Origin: Streptomyces albiflavescens
GTDB taxonomy: Bacteria > Actinomycetota > Actinomycetes > Streptomycetales > Streptomycetaceae
Reading direction: 5' to 3'
Assembly: GCF_014645835.1 (NCBI RefSeq)
Contig: NZ_BMMM01000022.1
Coordinates: 66,449-130,448 of the forward strand
Length of the DNA stretch: 64,000 nt
This document shows positions 41,944-50,233 of this stretch, in pieces (within the stretch, counting starts at the first letter, position 1; the number at the start of each line of letters is the position of its first letter). The notes below the pieces were generated by a model that was not told where the DNA came from, did not search any database, and worked only from the letters and a program-made list of their open reading frames with translations. A program made the position numbers and the translations under genes.

Positions 41944-42620
41944 GACTTCACTCCGGCCTTGAGGTCGGCGAGAAGCTTGTCGACGGCGACGTACATCGTG
42001 TAGTCGGGGGCGCCGCCGTAGTCTGCGCGCCAGCGGACGGTGCCGTCCGGGCCGACCAGCAGGAAGCTGTGCCCGTCACGCGAGCTGCCCATCATTCCGT
42101 ATTGGTTGGCCCCGTACTCCTTGGAGACCTTCAGGACCGGGTCGGACAGCACCGGGGTGGTCAGGCTCATGTCCTCGGTCTTGCGGGTGATCAGGTCAGC
42201 CGGGTCAGTGGTGATCGACACGATGTCGTCGACGCCGGCGGCCTTGACCTTGGTCGCGGACTTCTCCAGAGCGGTGAGCTGGTCCCAGCAGGGCTGGCAG
42301 GTCAGGCCCTCCTGGAAGTAGAGCAGGACGGTCTTGCCGCGGTAGTCGCTGAGGCTGACCTGCTTGCCGGTCGAGCCGGCGAGGGTGAAGGCGGGGGCCG
42401 TCTTACCGATGCCGGGGCTGCCGACGTCGTACGACGTCCCGCTGCTGGAGGTGTTCTTGGCGGGCGAGGTGGAGAAGACCGCGTACAGCACGACCAGCGC
42501 CACCACGGCGACCGCCGAGCTGATGATCAACGTCAGGCGGCGCCGGTTGGCCTGCTGCTCGGCGGCGATCACGGCGTCGGGACGCCACAGCGGTGGCCTC
42601 TTCTTGCTGATGGTGCTCAT
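41940..42620 (-). CDS. Membrane-anchored peroxiredoxin/TlpA-type protein
   Basis: A 226-residue AhpC/TSA-type redoxin with an N-terminal membrane anchor (LTLIISSAVAVVALVVLYAV, about 30-50). External domain: GKTAPAFTLAGSTGKQVSLS, VLLYFQEGLTCQPCWDQLTA (CxxC active site), and DGHSFLLVGPDGTVRWRADY. It would receive electrons from the CcdA-type gene product coded just upstream; ATGA overlaps on both sides show tight coupling. Confidence 0.88.
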   Translation of the reverse strand: MSTISKKRPPLWRPDAVIAAEQQANRRRLTLIISSAVAVVALVVLYAVFSTSPAKNTSSSGTSYDVGSPGIGKTAPAFTLAGSTGKQVSLSDYRGKTVLLYFQEGLTCQPCWDQLTALEKSATKVKAAGVDDIVSITTDPADLITRKTEDMSLTTPVLSDPVLKVSKEYGANQYGMMGSSRDGHSFLLVGPDGTVRWRADYGGAPDYTMYVAVDKLLADLKAGVKS

Positions 42621-43585
42621 GCGGGGCGGTCCTCTCCGGCGGAGACGGTGGTGACGGGTGGTTGCGGCTCGGATGTGTCGCAGCAGTCGGTGGGGGAAGC
42701 CCCCGCCGTGGCGTCGGGGGAACGCCGGGCGGGGGCGGTCAGGTGGGCGCGCGCCTGCCGGATCAGGAAGGCGGCGAGCGCCAGCAGGATGAGGGCAAGC
42801 GCCCAGCCGGGCAGCCAGCCAAGGGCCTTGGTGATCAGGGACGCGGCGTGCTGCAGGTCGGCGGCGACGCGGACACGCCAGCCGTCCGAGGCCATGTCGG
42901 GGCCGCGTACGGCCTGGACGAGGGTGAGCGCGCCCATGGCGATGAGCAGGATTCCGGAGGCGGCACTGCCCAGCGGCATCCGTCGCCGCAACCGGCCGAG
43001 GCGCAGGGTGACTTGGCGGCCCTGGAGGAGACGGCCGGCGCTCCAGTCGCGGCGGTCCCAGATCAGGGCTATCAGGCACAGCGGAGCGACCATCCCGGCT
43101 ACGTACGTCAGTGAGACGGCGAGGGCGGCAGGGAAGGAGGCGGCGGCGCCGGAGAGAACGGCGACCCCGGCTAGCACCGGGGCGCAGCAGGAGCTTGCCG
43201 CGCCGGAGAACACGCCGAGCCCGTAGACCGAGCCGAAGCCGTGTCCGGACGGGGCGCGGCCCCCGACCATCGGCAGCTGCGGCTTCCAGCCGACCAGCAG
43301 CGCGATCCCGCCCACCGCCATCGCCGCACCACCGATCGAGAAGACCAGCAGGTGATGGCCGGAGATCAGCGAGACGAGGGCAGTGGCGCCGAGCCCGATC
43401 GGCACGATCACCGTGGCCACCCCGGCAGCGAAGACCAGCGTGGCGGCCAGAATCCCGGTGCGGCGGCGGAAGCCGGTCGCGAGGTACGCGGGCAGCATCA
43501 CGGAGACGCAGCAGGGTGCGAGCAGCGCCACCATTCCGCCGAGGAACGACGCCAGCAGCGTCGTGCCGAACAGAAGATCTCCCAT
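42617..43585 (-). CDS. CcdA/DsbD-type membrane electron carrier
   Basis: A 322-residue protein with six core membrane segments and two Cys pairs: VALLAPCCVSVMLPAYL near residue 24 and GAASSCCAPVLAGVAV near 134, the positions of the CcdA redox Cys, each here as CC. A further hydrophobic segment and a Cys pair near the C-terminus (TDCCDTSE) follow. It should carry electrons from cytoplasmic thioredoxin to the redoxin outside. The operator dyad at 43621-43637 is in its promoter. Confidence 0.83.
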   Translation of the reverse strand: MGDLLFGTTLLASFLGGMVALLAPCCVSVMLPAYLATGFRRRTGILAATLVFAAGVATVIVPIGLGATALVSLISGHHLLVFSIGGAAMAVGGIALLVGWKPQLPMVGGRAPSGHGFGSVYGLGVFSGAASSCCAPVLAGVAVLSGAAASFPAALAVSLTYVAGMVAPLCLIALIWDRRDWSAGRLLQGRQVTLRLGRLRRRMPLGSAASGILLIAMGALTLVQAVRGPDMASDGWRVRVAADLQHAASLITKALGWLPGWALALILLALAAFLIRQARAHLTAPARRSPDATAGASPTDCCDTSEPQPPVTTVSAGEDRPA

Positions 43586-43620
43586 GCGGACGACGCCTTT
43601 CCCTTACCTGAAACCTGAAC

Positions 43621-43637
43621 TCCTAAGGAGATTAGGT
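43621..43637. promoter_or_regulatory. BlaI-like operator before the ccdA-redoxin operon
   Basis: TCCTA-AGGAGAT-TAGGT, a 17-bp dyad with CCTAA/TTAGG core arms, 36 bp upstream of the CcdA-like start. Same class as the sites at 45059 and 45751. Confidence 0.65.
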
Positions 43638-43677
43638 CAAAGGTGGTGGCGGCGTCCAGTGGCGCGCAGGGAGATGG

Positions 43678-44655
43678 TCAGCGCGTGGTGGTGACCTGGG
43701 CGGAGGGCGTGCCGTCAGGGCAGTAGTTCAACTGCGTCGCGGCCGCTGCGGGACCGCCGACGACCAGCAGCGGCAGGGCGAGCGCGACAGCAGCGGTCAG
43801 AGAACCGGCGGCGATCCGCATGCGGCTGAGCGGCCGGCGCGGCTCGATGAGGCGGTGTACGCGCTGCGCGGCGGTGGAGCCTCCCGCCGCCAGTGCCACC
43901 GCCGGGGTGCGTCCGCCTGCGACCGCGAGCAGAGCGGCGGCTGTGGTCAGCCGTCCGGAGCGGGCGGCGGCTACGTCGTCGGCACGCATCTCCACCAAGC
44001 GCGCGATCTCCGCCTCGGCGGTACGGAACAGGGGGATGCGGGGGAAGGCGTGGGCGAGTGTCTGCGCCCAGGTCAGGACCGCGTCGTGCCGCTCGGCCTG
44101 GTGGGCATGCTCGTGGGCGAGGACCGCTTCAAGCTGGTCGTCGTCGAGGGTACGCAGGGCACCGGTGGTGATCACCGTGCGGCGGTGGCGGCCGGGCAGG
44201 CAGTAGGCGGCGGGTTCCTCGTGGTCGAGGACGACCACGCCACGGGTCGTGTCCGGCCGCCCGACCATGTCGAGGATCTCGCGGTGCTCGCTGCGCTCGC
44301 GGCGGATCCGCGTCAGAGCGGTACCCGCACACCAGGCCGTACGCCCCAGCACCGCCAGGGCGAGCACCGCTCCGGCCGCGCCCGCTGCTGCGCCACCCGG
44401 CGAGGCGTACTGCGCGGTCAGCGCCATCACGCACGCCTGCAGCAACTGTGCGAGGTCGGCGCTGACACGAACCGTGGGCACGGTCAGGGCAAGGCCGGCC
44501 AGAACGGCGGCGGTGAGCGCCGAGGCGCCCAGCACCTGCCAGACCACGATGCCGAGTCGGGGTGCGCGCTGGGTCCAGTGCGCTCCGCGCAGCAGCCGCG
44601 GCGCAAGGGTGCACAGCAGCAGTGCGTACGTGAACAGGATGGCGGCGACGATCAC
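43678..44655 (-). CDS. M56-family (BlaR/MecR-like) membrane metalloprotease
   Basis: A 325-residue protein with several membrane segments and the zinc site AVLAHEHAHQAERHDAVLTW (HExxH). TTGALRTLDDDQLEAV and RADDVAAARSGRL are further M56 blocks. It lacks the penicillin-sensing C-terminal domain of BlaR1. Its start overlaps the BlaI gene's stop by four bases. By family logic it should cleave the neighbouring BlaI repressor upon an envelope signal. Confidence 0.9.
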   Translation of the reverse strand: MIVAAILFTYALLLCTLAPRLLRGAHWTQRAPRLGIVVWQVLGASALTAAVLAGLALTVPTVRVSADLAQLLQACVMALTAQYASPGGAAAGAAGAVLALAVLGRTAWCAGTALTRIRRERSEHREILDMVGRPDTTRGVVVLDHEEPAAYCLPGRHRRTVITTGALRTLDDDQLEAVLAHEHAHQAERHDAVLTWAQTLAHAFPRIPLFRTAEAEIARLVEMRADDVAAARSGRLTTAAALLAVAGGRTPAVALAAGGSTAAQRVHRLIEPRRPLSRMRIAAGSLTAAVALALPLLVVGGPAAAATQLNYCPDGTPSAQVTTTR

Positions 44656-45023
44656 TCGGACGCCTCCTTGGCCACGGCCTGTCCGAGCAGCCGGTGCAGT
44701 TCCTCGGCCTCGCCGGGCTGCATCTGCTGTACGAAGCGGGCGAGCGTCGCGGTGCGGTTCCCGGCCACGGACAGGGCCTCGTCCATCAGTCCGGCGACGT
44801 ACTCCTCGCGGCTCTTGGTGGCGCCGTACTTGTAGGCGCGGCCGTCCTTCTCCTTCGACAGCCAGCCCTTGCGGTAGAGGATCTCGGTGACGGTGTGCAC
44901 GGTGTTGTACGCGGGCTCCGGGTCACGGTCGAGACGCTCGAGGACCTCGCGGACGCGCAGCGACTTGCCCGCGTCCCACACCGCGTCCATGATCGCGGCC
45001 TCCAGCTCACCGAACTGCGTCAT
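44652..45023 (-). CDS. BlaI/MecI/CopY-family repressor
   Basis: A 123-residue winged-helix repressor: FGELEAAIMDAVWDAGKSLR, AYNTVHTVTEILYRKGWLSK, EKDGRAYKYGATKSREEYVA and a C-terminal dimerisation helix. ATG 45023 has GGAGGAGG before it. Paired with the M56 protease. A CCTAA-type dyad (45059-45075) lies 36 bp upstream, in the 3' end of the methyltransferase gene, so it probably represses itself. Confidence 0.92.
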   Translation of the reverse strand: MTQFGELEAAIMDAVWDAGKSLRVREVLERLDRDPEPAYNTVHTVTEILYRKGWLSKEKDGRAYKYGATKSREEYVAGLMDEALSVAGNRTATLARFVQQMQPGEAEELHRLLGQAVAKEASE

Positions 45024-45058
45024 GCGCCCTCCTCCCGGACCGGAATGCCCTTCAGACA

Positions 45059-45075
45059 TCCTAAGCGGCCTAGGT
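45059..45075. promoter_or_regulatory. BlaI-like operator of the blaI-M56 pair
   Basis: TCCTA-AGCGGCC-TAGGT, 36 bp before the BlaI start and overlapping the stop codon of the methyltransferase gene. Same spacing to the start as the site before the CcdA-like gene. Confidence 0.65.
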
Positions 45076-45708
45076 GGACAGCCGGGCGGTTCCGATGATC
45101 GACGGGGAGGCGGGGTTGGCCCGGCCGTTGATCAGGAAGTCGAAGCGGCGGATCTCCGTCACCGTGAAGCCCGCCTCCTGGATGGCCCGTTCAGTGTCGC
45201 AGGTGAGGCGACAGCCGCCGCCGAGCAAGCCCCACAGTGGGTTCAGCAGTCGCTGCATCCGGAAGAAACGGGGGCGCTCGGACCGTACGTGCTCGTAGAA
45301 GCGCAGCTCTCCGCCCGGCTTGAGGACCCGCTTGGCCTCGGTGAGCGCGCCCGGCACATCGGCGATGGTGCACAGCACGAGCGAGTACACCGCCACGTCG
45401 AAGCTGTCGTCGTCCAGGGGCAACTCTTCGGCGCGGCCCGCCCAGACCTCCACCGGCACCGCGGCCTCCGTGGCCGCCTGCTCGGCGAGTGCGCGCAGCC
45501 TGGGCTCCGGCTCCACGGCGACGACCTGCTCAACTTCGGGCGGGTAGTGGGTGAAGTTCGCGCCGGTTCCGGCGCCGATCTCGACCACCCGGCCGTGCGC
45601 GCCCGCGAGCATCTCTCGGCGGTGCTCGATCGAGCCGTGCGCCTCGGCGAAGGCGTTGATGCGCGGGTAGATCCGGGCGAACAGCGGGTGCGACACGGCT
45701 TTGGCCAT
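45070..45708 (-). CDS. Class I SAM-dependent methyltransferase
   Basis: A 212-residue methyltransferase, UbiE/phosphatidylethanolamine-N-methyltransferase-like: VVEIGAGTGANFTHYP (SAM motif I), VVAVEPEPRLRALAEQAATE, PLDDDSFDVAVYSLVLCTIA, KRVLKPGGELRFYEHVRSE. ATG 45708 has GAGGAGGA before it. It is divergent from the second CcdA gene with the dyad 45751-45767 in between. Substrate unknown, though thiol, lipid or metalloid methylation fits the context. Confidence 0.85.
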   Translation of the reverse strand: MAKAVSHPLFARIYPRINAFAEAHGSIEHRREMLAGAHGRVVEIGAGTGANFTHYPPEVEQVVAVEPEPRLRALAEQAATEAAVPVEVWAGRAEELPLDDDSFDVAVYSLVLCTIADVPGALTEAKRVLKPGGELRFYEHVRSERPRFFRMQRLLNPLWGLLGGGCRLTCDTERAIQEAGFTVTEIRRFDFLINGRANPASPSIIGTARLST

Positions 45709-45750
45709 GACGTCCTCCTCAGAGGCGGAGAAGGGGGACCTCTCCACTTC

Positions 45751-45767
45751 ACCTAATCAGGTTAGGA
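45751..45767. promoter_or_regulatory. BlaI-like operator in a divergent promoter
   Basis: ACCTA-ATCAGGT-TAGGA with perfect CCTAA-N5-TTAGG core, 43 bp before the methyltransferase start and 64 bp before the second CcdA gene. It could control both. Confidence 0.65.
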
Positions 45768-45830
45768 GTATTGTCGCGGGGGCGTCCAGGCCGGCGCACC
45801 GTTCCCTCGTGCCCGTTCTGGAGGCTGTCC

Positions 45831-46592
45831 TTGAGTGCCGCCATACCCCACCTCGTCGCCGACGGGCCGCTGCTGCTGGCCGCGCCACTCGCGCTGCTGG
45901 CCGGCGCGGTGTCGTTCTTCTCGCCCTGCTGCCTGCCGCTGGTGCCCGGCTACCTCTCGTACGCCACCGGCATGTCGGCCGCCGACGTGCAGGCGGGTCG
46001 GGAGAGCCGGGGCCGGATGGTCGCCGGGACGGCGCTCTTCATCCTCGGCTTCTCCGTCCTCTTCGCGAGCTACGGCGCGGCACTCGGCTATGTCGGCAAC
46101 ACCCTGCTCGCCCACCAGGACCTCATCACCCGCGTCCTCGGCGTGTTGACCATCCTGCTCGGCCTGCTCTTCCTCGGCGCCTTCGAGCGGATCCCGTTCG
46201 CCGGACGCACCTTCCGCGTCGGCTACCACCCACGCGCGGGCCTGGCCGGAGCCCCGCTGCTCGGGGTGATGTTCGGGCTGGGCTGGACCCCCTGCATCGG
46301 CCCCACACTCGCCGCCGTAATGAGCCTGTCCTTCACCACCGGCAGCGCCGGACGGGGCGCCCTGCTCGCCTTCGTCTACAGCGTCGGCCTGGGCCTGCCC
46401 TTCCTCATCGCCGCCCTCGGCTTCCGCCGCGCCCTGCACGCATTCGGGTTCGCCCGCCGCAACGCCCGGACGGTCATGCGGTCCGGCGGCGCGATGCTGG
46501 TGATCGTCGGCATTCTGCAGGTCAGCGGCCTGTGGACGTACTTCACCGGACTGCTGCGCTACTGGGTGGCCGGCTTCCAACCGGCGCTGTGA
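45831..46592 (+). CDS. ccdA: Cytochrome c biogenesis protein CcdA
   Basis: A 253-residue protein with six membrane segments: AGAVSFFSPCCLPLVPGYLS (first redox Cys) and MFGLGWTPCIGPTLAAVMSL (second Cys), standard CcdA. The start is set at TTG 45831, seven bases after GGAG; a longer frame to 45771 would add residues untypical for the family. It moves reducing power across the membrane for cytochrome c maturation or thiol repair. Second such gene of the island. Confidence 0.9.
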   Translation: MSAAIPHLVADGPLLLAAPLALLAGAVSFFSPCCLPLVPGYLSYATGMSAADVQAGRESRGRMVAGTALFILGFSVLFASYGAALGYVGNTLLAHQDLITRVLGVLTILLGLLFLGAFERIPFAGRTFRVGYHPRAGLAGAPLLGVMFGLGWTPCIGPTLAAVMSLSFTTGSAGRGALLAFVYSVGLGLPFLIAALGFRRALHAFGFARRNARTVMRSGGAMLVIVGILQVSGLWTYFTGLLRYWVAGFQPAL

Positions 46593-46689
46593 ACACCACG
46601 AAAGCGGGGCTGGAGCGCCAGTGCGGGCTAGCATCCCGTGCCATGGCCAGGACACCTGTGCAGTTGCCCGCGGCCCGGCGGTGGGCCGG

Positions 46690-46871
46690 GCTGCGAACCA
46701 GGCCAGTCCCCACGCCGCCAGTTCCCGGATCCGCATCGGGGAGAAGTAGCCGTTGAACGGGCTGATCCCGAAGCACGCGCGCTCAGCCCTCTCCATCAGG
46801 TTCGCGCAGCGACTGCTCAACGGAGTCACCGACATCCGGACCGCGGAGCCATGGCACTGATCTGAACTCAT
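46690..46871 (-). pseudogene. Cyclodipeptide synthase N-terminal fragment
   Basis: About 55 residues: SVTPLSSRCANLMERAERAC then FGISPFNGYFSPMRIRELAA, WGLAWF. GISPFNGYFS is the Ser-containing pocket motif at the start of tRNA-dependent cyclodipeptide synthases. After about 46695 the likeness stops and the frame runs antisense to ccdA. A truncated relic of a diketopiperazine gene. Confidence 0.55.
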
Positions 46872-46943
46872 GGCCGGACGCTATGCCCTTCCCCCAACAG
46901 CAACAGCAAGCAATTACCCGGCCGACTCACTCGAAGGGAGTGC

Positions 46944-47615
46944 TCAATGACCGCCGTCCGGCGCAGGGTCGGTCGGGGCGTAGTAGTGCAGGAACATCTC
47001 CACATCGTGCGAGATGAGTCGGTCGGACAGGTCGGAATCGAGTTCGGTGCCGTACGCGCTAAACACCAGGTGCGGATAGAGCATCAGTGAGTAGAGCTGG
47101 ATGATCGCCACTTCCAGGTCGGGGATGGCGAGTCGGCCCTTGTCCACGAGTTTCTGCAGCGCGCCTGCCACGGCCGGGTGGTGGCGCCCCGGGGCTTGGT
47201 TCTGCCAGGCGGCGCCAAGGTCGGGGAAGCGGTGCAGTTCGCGGGTAACGAGGTTGCGCATGGCCAGGACGTCGGAGTTGTCCCGGACCCCCTTGACCCA
47301 GGCCTGGGCCGCGTCAGTGAGGGCCTTGTGCAGGTCGTCCGCGTCGGCGAGCTGGTCGATCGCGGCGACCAGGGACCCGCCGAGCGGGGCGTCGAGCGCG
47401 TCCGCGATCACGGCGGTGAACAGGGCTTCTTTGCTGCCGAAGTGGTTGTAGATCGTCACTTTGGACACGCCCGCATTGGTGGCGATGAGGTCGATTCCCG
47501 CCGAGAAACCCTCCTTGAGGAAAGTCTCGCGAGCGGCCGTGATGATCGCCGCTCGCTTCTGCTCCGCGCGCGCTCCGGACGGTGGCTGCTTGACGGGGGC
47601 CGCCTCGTGATCCAT
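46944..47615 (-). CDS. TetR-family transcriptional regulator
   Basis: A 223-residue TetR regulator: AEQKRAAIITAARETFLKEG, FSAGIDLIATNAGVSKVTIY, NHFGSKEALFTAV, then a TetR_C_7-like domain (RNLVTRELHRFPDLGAAWQN). It is divergent from an MFS relic, with two strong dyads in the 70-bp gap. It most likely represses the transporter genes at 47683-49454 and itself. Confidence 0.9.
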   Translation of the reverse strand: MDHEAAPVKQPPSGARAEQKRAAIITAARETFLKEGFSAGIDLIATNAGVSKVTIYNHFGSKEALFTAVIADALDAPLGGSLVAAIDQLADADDLHKALTDAAQAWVKGVRDNSDVLAMRNLVTRELHRFPDLGAAWQNQAPGRHHPAVAGALQKLVDKGRLAIPDLEVAIIQLYSLMLYPHLVFSAYGTELDSDLSDRLISHDVEMFLHYYAPTDPAPDGGH

Positions 47616-47636
47616 GGCCGCATCTTAGTCCAAGTG

Positions 47637-47683
47637 AACTGAACAGTTGAGTTCAGTTGATATGAACTGTACTGTTCAGTTCA
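47637..47683. promoter_or_regulatory. Twin TetR operators
   Basis: AACTGAA-N8-TTCAGTT (47637-47658) and TGAACTG-N7-CAGTTCA (47663-47683), sharing the half-site AACTGAA/TGAACTG, directly before the TetR gene. The second ends on the first base of the MFS relic's ATG. Confidence 0.8.
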
Positions 47684-47943
47684 TGAATGCAGTTCCTGTC
47701 CGCGCACCGGCGGAGTCCCTCTTCCTGCAGTGGCGCCGCCCCTGACTGGCCCTAGCCGTGCTCAGCGTGAGCCCTCTGGTGGTGGGGCTGGACACCACCG
47801 TCCTACTGCCCGGACAGGCGGGAGCCGCTGTCGCCCACACGGCCCGTGAGGCATTCGCTACAGGGCTCGGCCCGGCCAAGTTCACCGGAGCCGCGATCGC
47901 CGCTGCTGGCGTCGACACCGCTCTCACTCTTGCACCTCGCCGT
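47683..47943 (+). pseudogene. MFS transporter collapsed by internal deletion and a stop
   Basis: One frame reads MNAVPVRAPAESLFLQWRRP, a TGA stop in place of the expected Trp, then LALAVLSVSPLVVGLDTTVL (first membrane helix of DHA2-type transporters) and at once PGQAGAAVAHTAREAFATGL, the C-terminal part of the same family, followed by a last helix and PRR. The middle of about 400 residues is gone. It stands where the TetR regulator's original target should be. Confidence 0.75.
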
Positions 47944-47972
47944 ATCGAATCCGACGACTCGGGAGACCAGTC

Positions 47973-49454
47973 ATGCGCCACGTACCGGAAACCGCCCATC
48001 CCGATCCGCACGGGCACGGGACAGCTGCCCCTGCTGAACACCCACACCGATGGCGACTGTTGGCCCTGCTCTGCCTCGCCCAGTTCATGCTGATCGCGGA
48101 CGTGACCGTCATCAACGTCGCCCTGCCGACTATCGGTGAGGACCTCGGCCTCGACGGCTCGGGACTCACCTGGGTCGTCACCGCGTACACCCTCTTCTTC
48201 GGCAGCCTGCTGCTGCTCGGCGGGCGGCTCGCGGACGCCCTCGGCAAGCTGCGCGCCTTCCTCGCCGGGTTGACGGTGTTCACTGCGGCGTCCATAGCCT
48301 CCGGGCTCGCAGTCGGTGGCGGAATGCTCATCGCCGCCCGCTCAGCCCAGGGCGTCGGCGCGGCCCTGATGTCACCGGCCGCGATGGCCCTCGTTACGGC
48401 CCTCTTCCACGGACCCGATCGCAACAAGGCCCTCGGAGTCTGGGCCGCGATCGGCGGCGCCGGATCTGCCGTGGGTGTGCTGCTCGGGGGCGTGTTCGTC
48501 TCCGGGCCCGGCTGGGAGTGGGTGTTCTTCATCAACGTCCCAGTGGGCCTCGTCGCTCTCTTCGCGGTCCCGGCGCTTCTCGGCAACTCCCCCGAACTTG
48601 TGCGTCGTTCGGGCGCCGGGGGCTCCGTCGATCTAGCGGGCGCTCTCACCCTCACCGCCGCGCCCGGCCTGCTGGTCTACGGGCTGGTGCAGACCCGCGA
48701 CCACGGTTTCGACACGCCGGGTTTCTGGCTGCCGGTGATCGGCGCCTTGCTGTCGGCGGTCGTCTTTGTCGCGGTCGAGCGCCGGGTGCGCGAACCCCTC
48801 GTAAGGCTCGCGCTCTTCACGCGCCGCTCGCTCGTCGGCGGCAGCACCGTCATGCTGGCCGCCTCCGGGCTGCTCATCTCGAGCTTCTTCCTCAGCTCGT
48901 TCTACGTCCAACACATCCTCGGATTCAGCGCGTTGAAGACGGGGCTCGTCTTCCTTCCGGTCGCCGTGGCCATCACCCTCGGAGCGCATGCCGCCTCCCA
49001 CCTCGTGGATCGGTTGGGCTGGCGCCCCGCCGGTGCGATCGCCTTCGCCCTGACCGCCGTAGGTGCCGCGCTGCTCACGCGTCTGGACGCGAGCAGCGAC
49101 GTCTGGACCGACCTCGTCCCTGGCTTCACACTGCTGTCACTCGCCCTCGGTACCGCCTTCGTCTGCGCCACTACCGCGGCCATGAACGGATTGCCGCACC
49201 AGGACATGGGGCTCGCCTCCGGGCTGGTGAGCACATCGCACGAACTCGGAGCGGCGCTCGGCGTCGCCGTGATCTCGACCATCGCCGGGGCAAGCCTTGA
49301 AGGTGGCGGCCCGGGGGCAGCGGCCGGAACGAGCGGCTTCGACCACGCCTTCACCGCGTGCGCGATCATCGCTGCCGTGGTCGCCGCCGTTGGTGCGCTG
49401 TTGCTGCCGGCGGGGCGCCCGGATCCGGCGCAGGGGCCGGTCATGCCACACTGA
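47973..49454 (+). CDS. DHA2-family MFS drug exporter
   Basis: A 493-residue transporter of EmrB/QacA type with about 14 membrane segments. LIADVTVINVALPTIGEDLG (motif D1), GGRLADALGKLRAF (motif A), GVGAALMSPAAMALV and WEWVFFINVPVGLVALF (motif C region). ATG 47973 follows GGGAG. It lies directly after the MFS relic and is probably under the TetR regulator at 46944. Confidence 0.9.
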   Translation: MRHVPETAHPDPHGHGTAAPAEHPHRWRLLALLCLAQFMLIADVTVINVALPTIGEDLGLDGSGLTWVVTAYTLFFGSLLLLGGRLADALGKLRAFLAGLTVFTAASIASGLAVGGGMLIAARSAQGVGAALMSPAAMALVTALFHGPDRNKALGVWAAIGGAGSAVGVLLGGVFVSGPGWEWVFFINVPVGLVALFAVPALLGNSPELVRRSGAGGSVDLAGALTLTAAPGLLVYGLVQTRDHGFDTPGFWLPVIGALLSAVVFVAVERRVREPLVRLALFTRRSLVGGSTVMLAASGLLISSFFLSSFYVQHILGFSALKTGLVFLPVAVAITLGAHAASHLVDRLGWRPAGAIAFALTAVGAALLTRLDASSDVWTDLVPGFTLLSLALGTAFVCATTAAMNGLPHQDMGLASGLVSTSHELGAALGVAVISTIAGASLEGGGPGAAAGTSGFDHAFTACAIIAAVVAAVGALLLPAGRPDPAQGPVMPH

Positions 49455-49539
49455 CGGCGCCGTCGATCTTGGGTTCGGGCATGAGGGTACGCAGTTCCCG
49501 GAGGCTGGCGCTGCAACCGCCACGTGTGGCTGAGCAGCG

Positions 49540-50166
49540 TCAGCGCAGGGACTGCACGGCGTAGAAGACGCCGAGGGCCGCGGCCAGTGCGCCGAGCAGC
49601 AGGCGCAGCGCGGTCTCCGGCAAGCGGGGCTGCAGGTGCGCGCCGAGATAGCCGCCGATCAGCCCACCAAGACCGCAGGCAAAGCCGAGGTACCAGTCGG
49701 GAGCGATGTCACCGGAGCCGGTGAGGGACAGCAGCGCGAAGGACGCAGCGCCGGCCACGGAGGTGGCGAAGGTGGAGGCCAGGGCGGCCCGGGCAACCTG
49801 GGTGACGGGCATGCCCTGGCCGACCAGGACGGGTCCGAGGATGGAGCCGCCGCCGATCCCGTAGACCCCGCCGACGATCCCAACGAGCAGAGCCAGGCCT
49901 GTAATAGTGCGGGGCGAAGGTTCCGCCGCCGGTGTGGCCCGGGCAGGTCGGATGGTGCGGATGACAAGCCATAGACCGAGCGGCGTGAGCAGAACGGCGA
50001 CGAGGAGGCGGAAGACATTAGCCCCCGGGACAGCGAACACCCGCACCACGGCGCCGATGACCACACCGGGCAGGGTGCCGACCACCAGGCGGCGGGTCAG
50101 CGGGCTGTTCAACAGGCCCTCGCGGCGGTAGCGCAGCAGGGCGCCCCGGTGGCCGCGGACTGTCAT
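49540..50166 (-). CDS. TauE/SafE-family permease, N-terminally short
   Basis: A 208-residue protein, about 50 short of the family norm. Present: LVVGTLPGVVIGAVVRVFAV, LVGIVGGVYGIGGGSILGPV (the repeat motif), VARAALASTFATSVAGAASF, FACGLGGLIGGYLGAHLQPR. The first repeat half is missing: the usual start with its own GGGS-type motif is not encoded upstream of ATG 50166. It may be an N-terminal truncation or a short form. Sulfite/sulfoacetate or other anion export is the family role. Confidence 0.75.
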   Translation of the reverse strand: MTVRGHRGALLRYRREGLLNSPLTRRLVVGTLPGVVIGAVVRVFAVPGANVFRLLVAVLLTPLGLWLVIRTIRPARATPAAEPSPRTITGLALLVGIVGGVYGIGGGSILGPVLVGQGMPVTQVARAALASTFATSVAGAASFALLSLTGSGDIAPDWYLGFACGLGGLIGGYLGAHLQPRLPETALRLLLGALAAALGVFYAVQSLR

Positions 50167-50182
50167 CGCCCTGAGAACCGGC

Positions 50183-50211
50183 GGGGCGCCCGGCCGGTGA
50201 CCGGGCGCCCC
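50183..50211. terminator. Strong terminator after the copper ATPase
   Basis: GGGGCGCCCGG, 7-nt loop, CCGGGCGCCCC: a perfect 11-bp stem, 22 bp beyond the copA stop and just before the TauE-like gene. Confidence 0.8.
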
Positions 50212-50233
50212 AGATCGGATGTTGCCGCTCCGG

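Noticed and set aside
47924..48655. A 243-residue minus-strand frame
   Set aside because: Antisense to the MFS exporter with its visible motifs.
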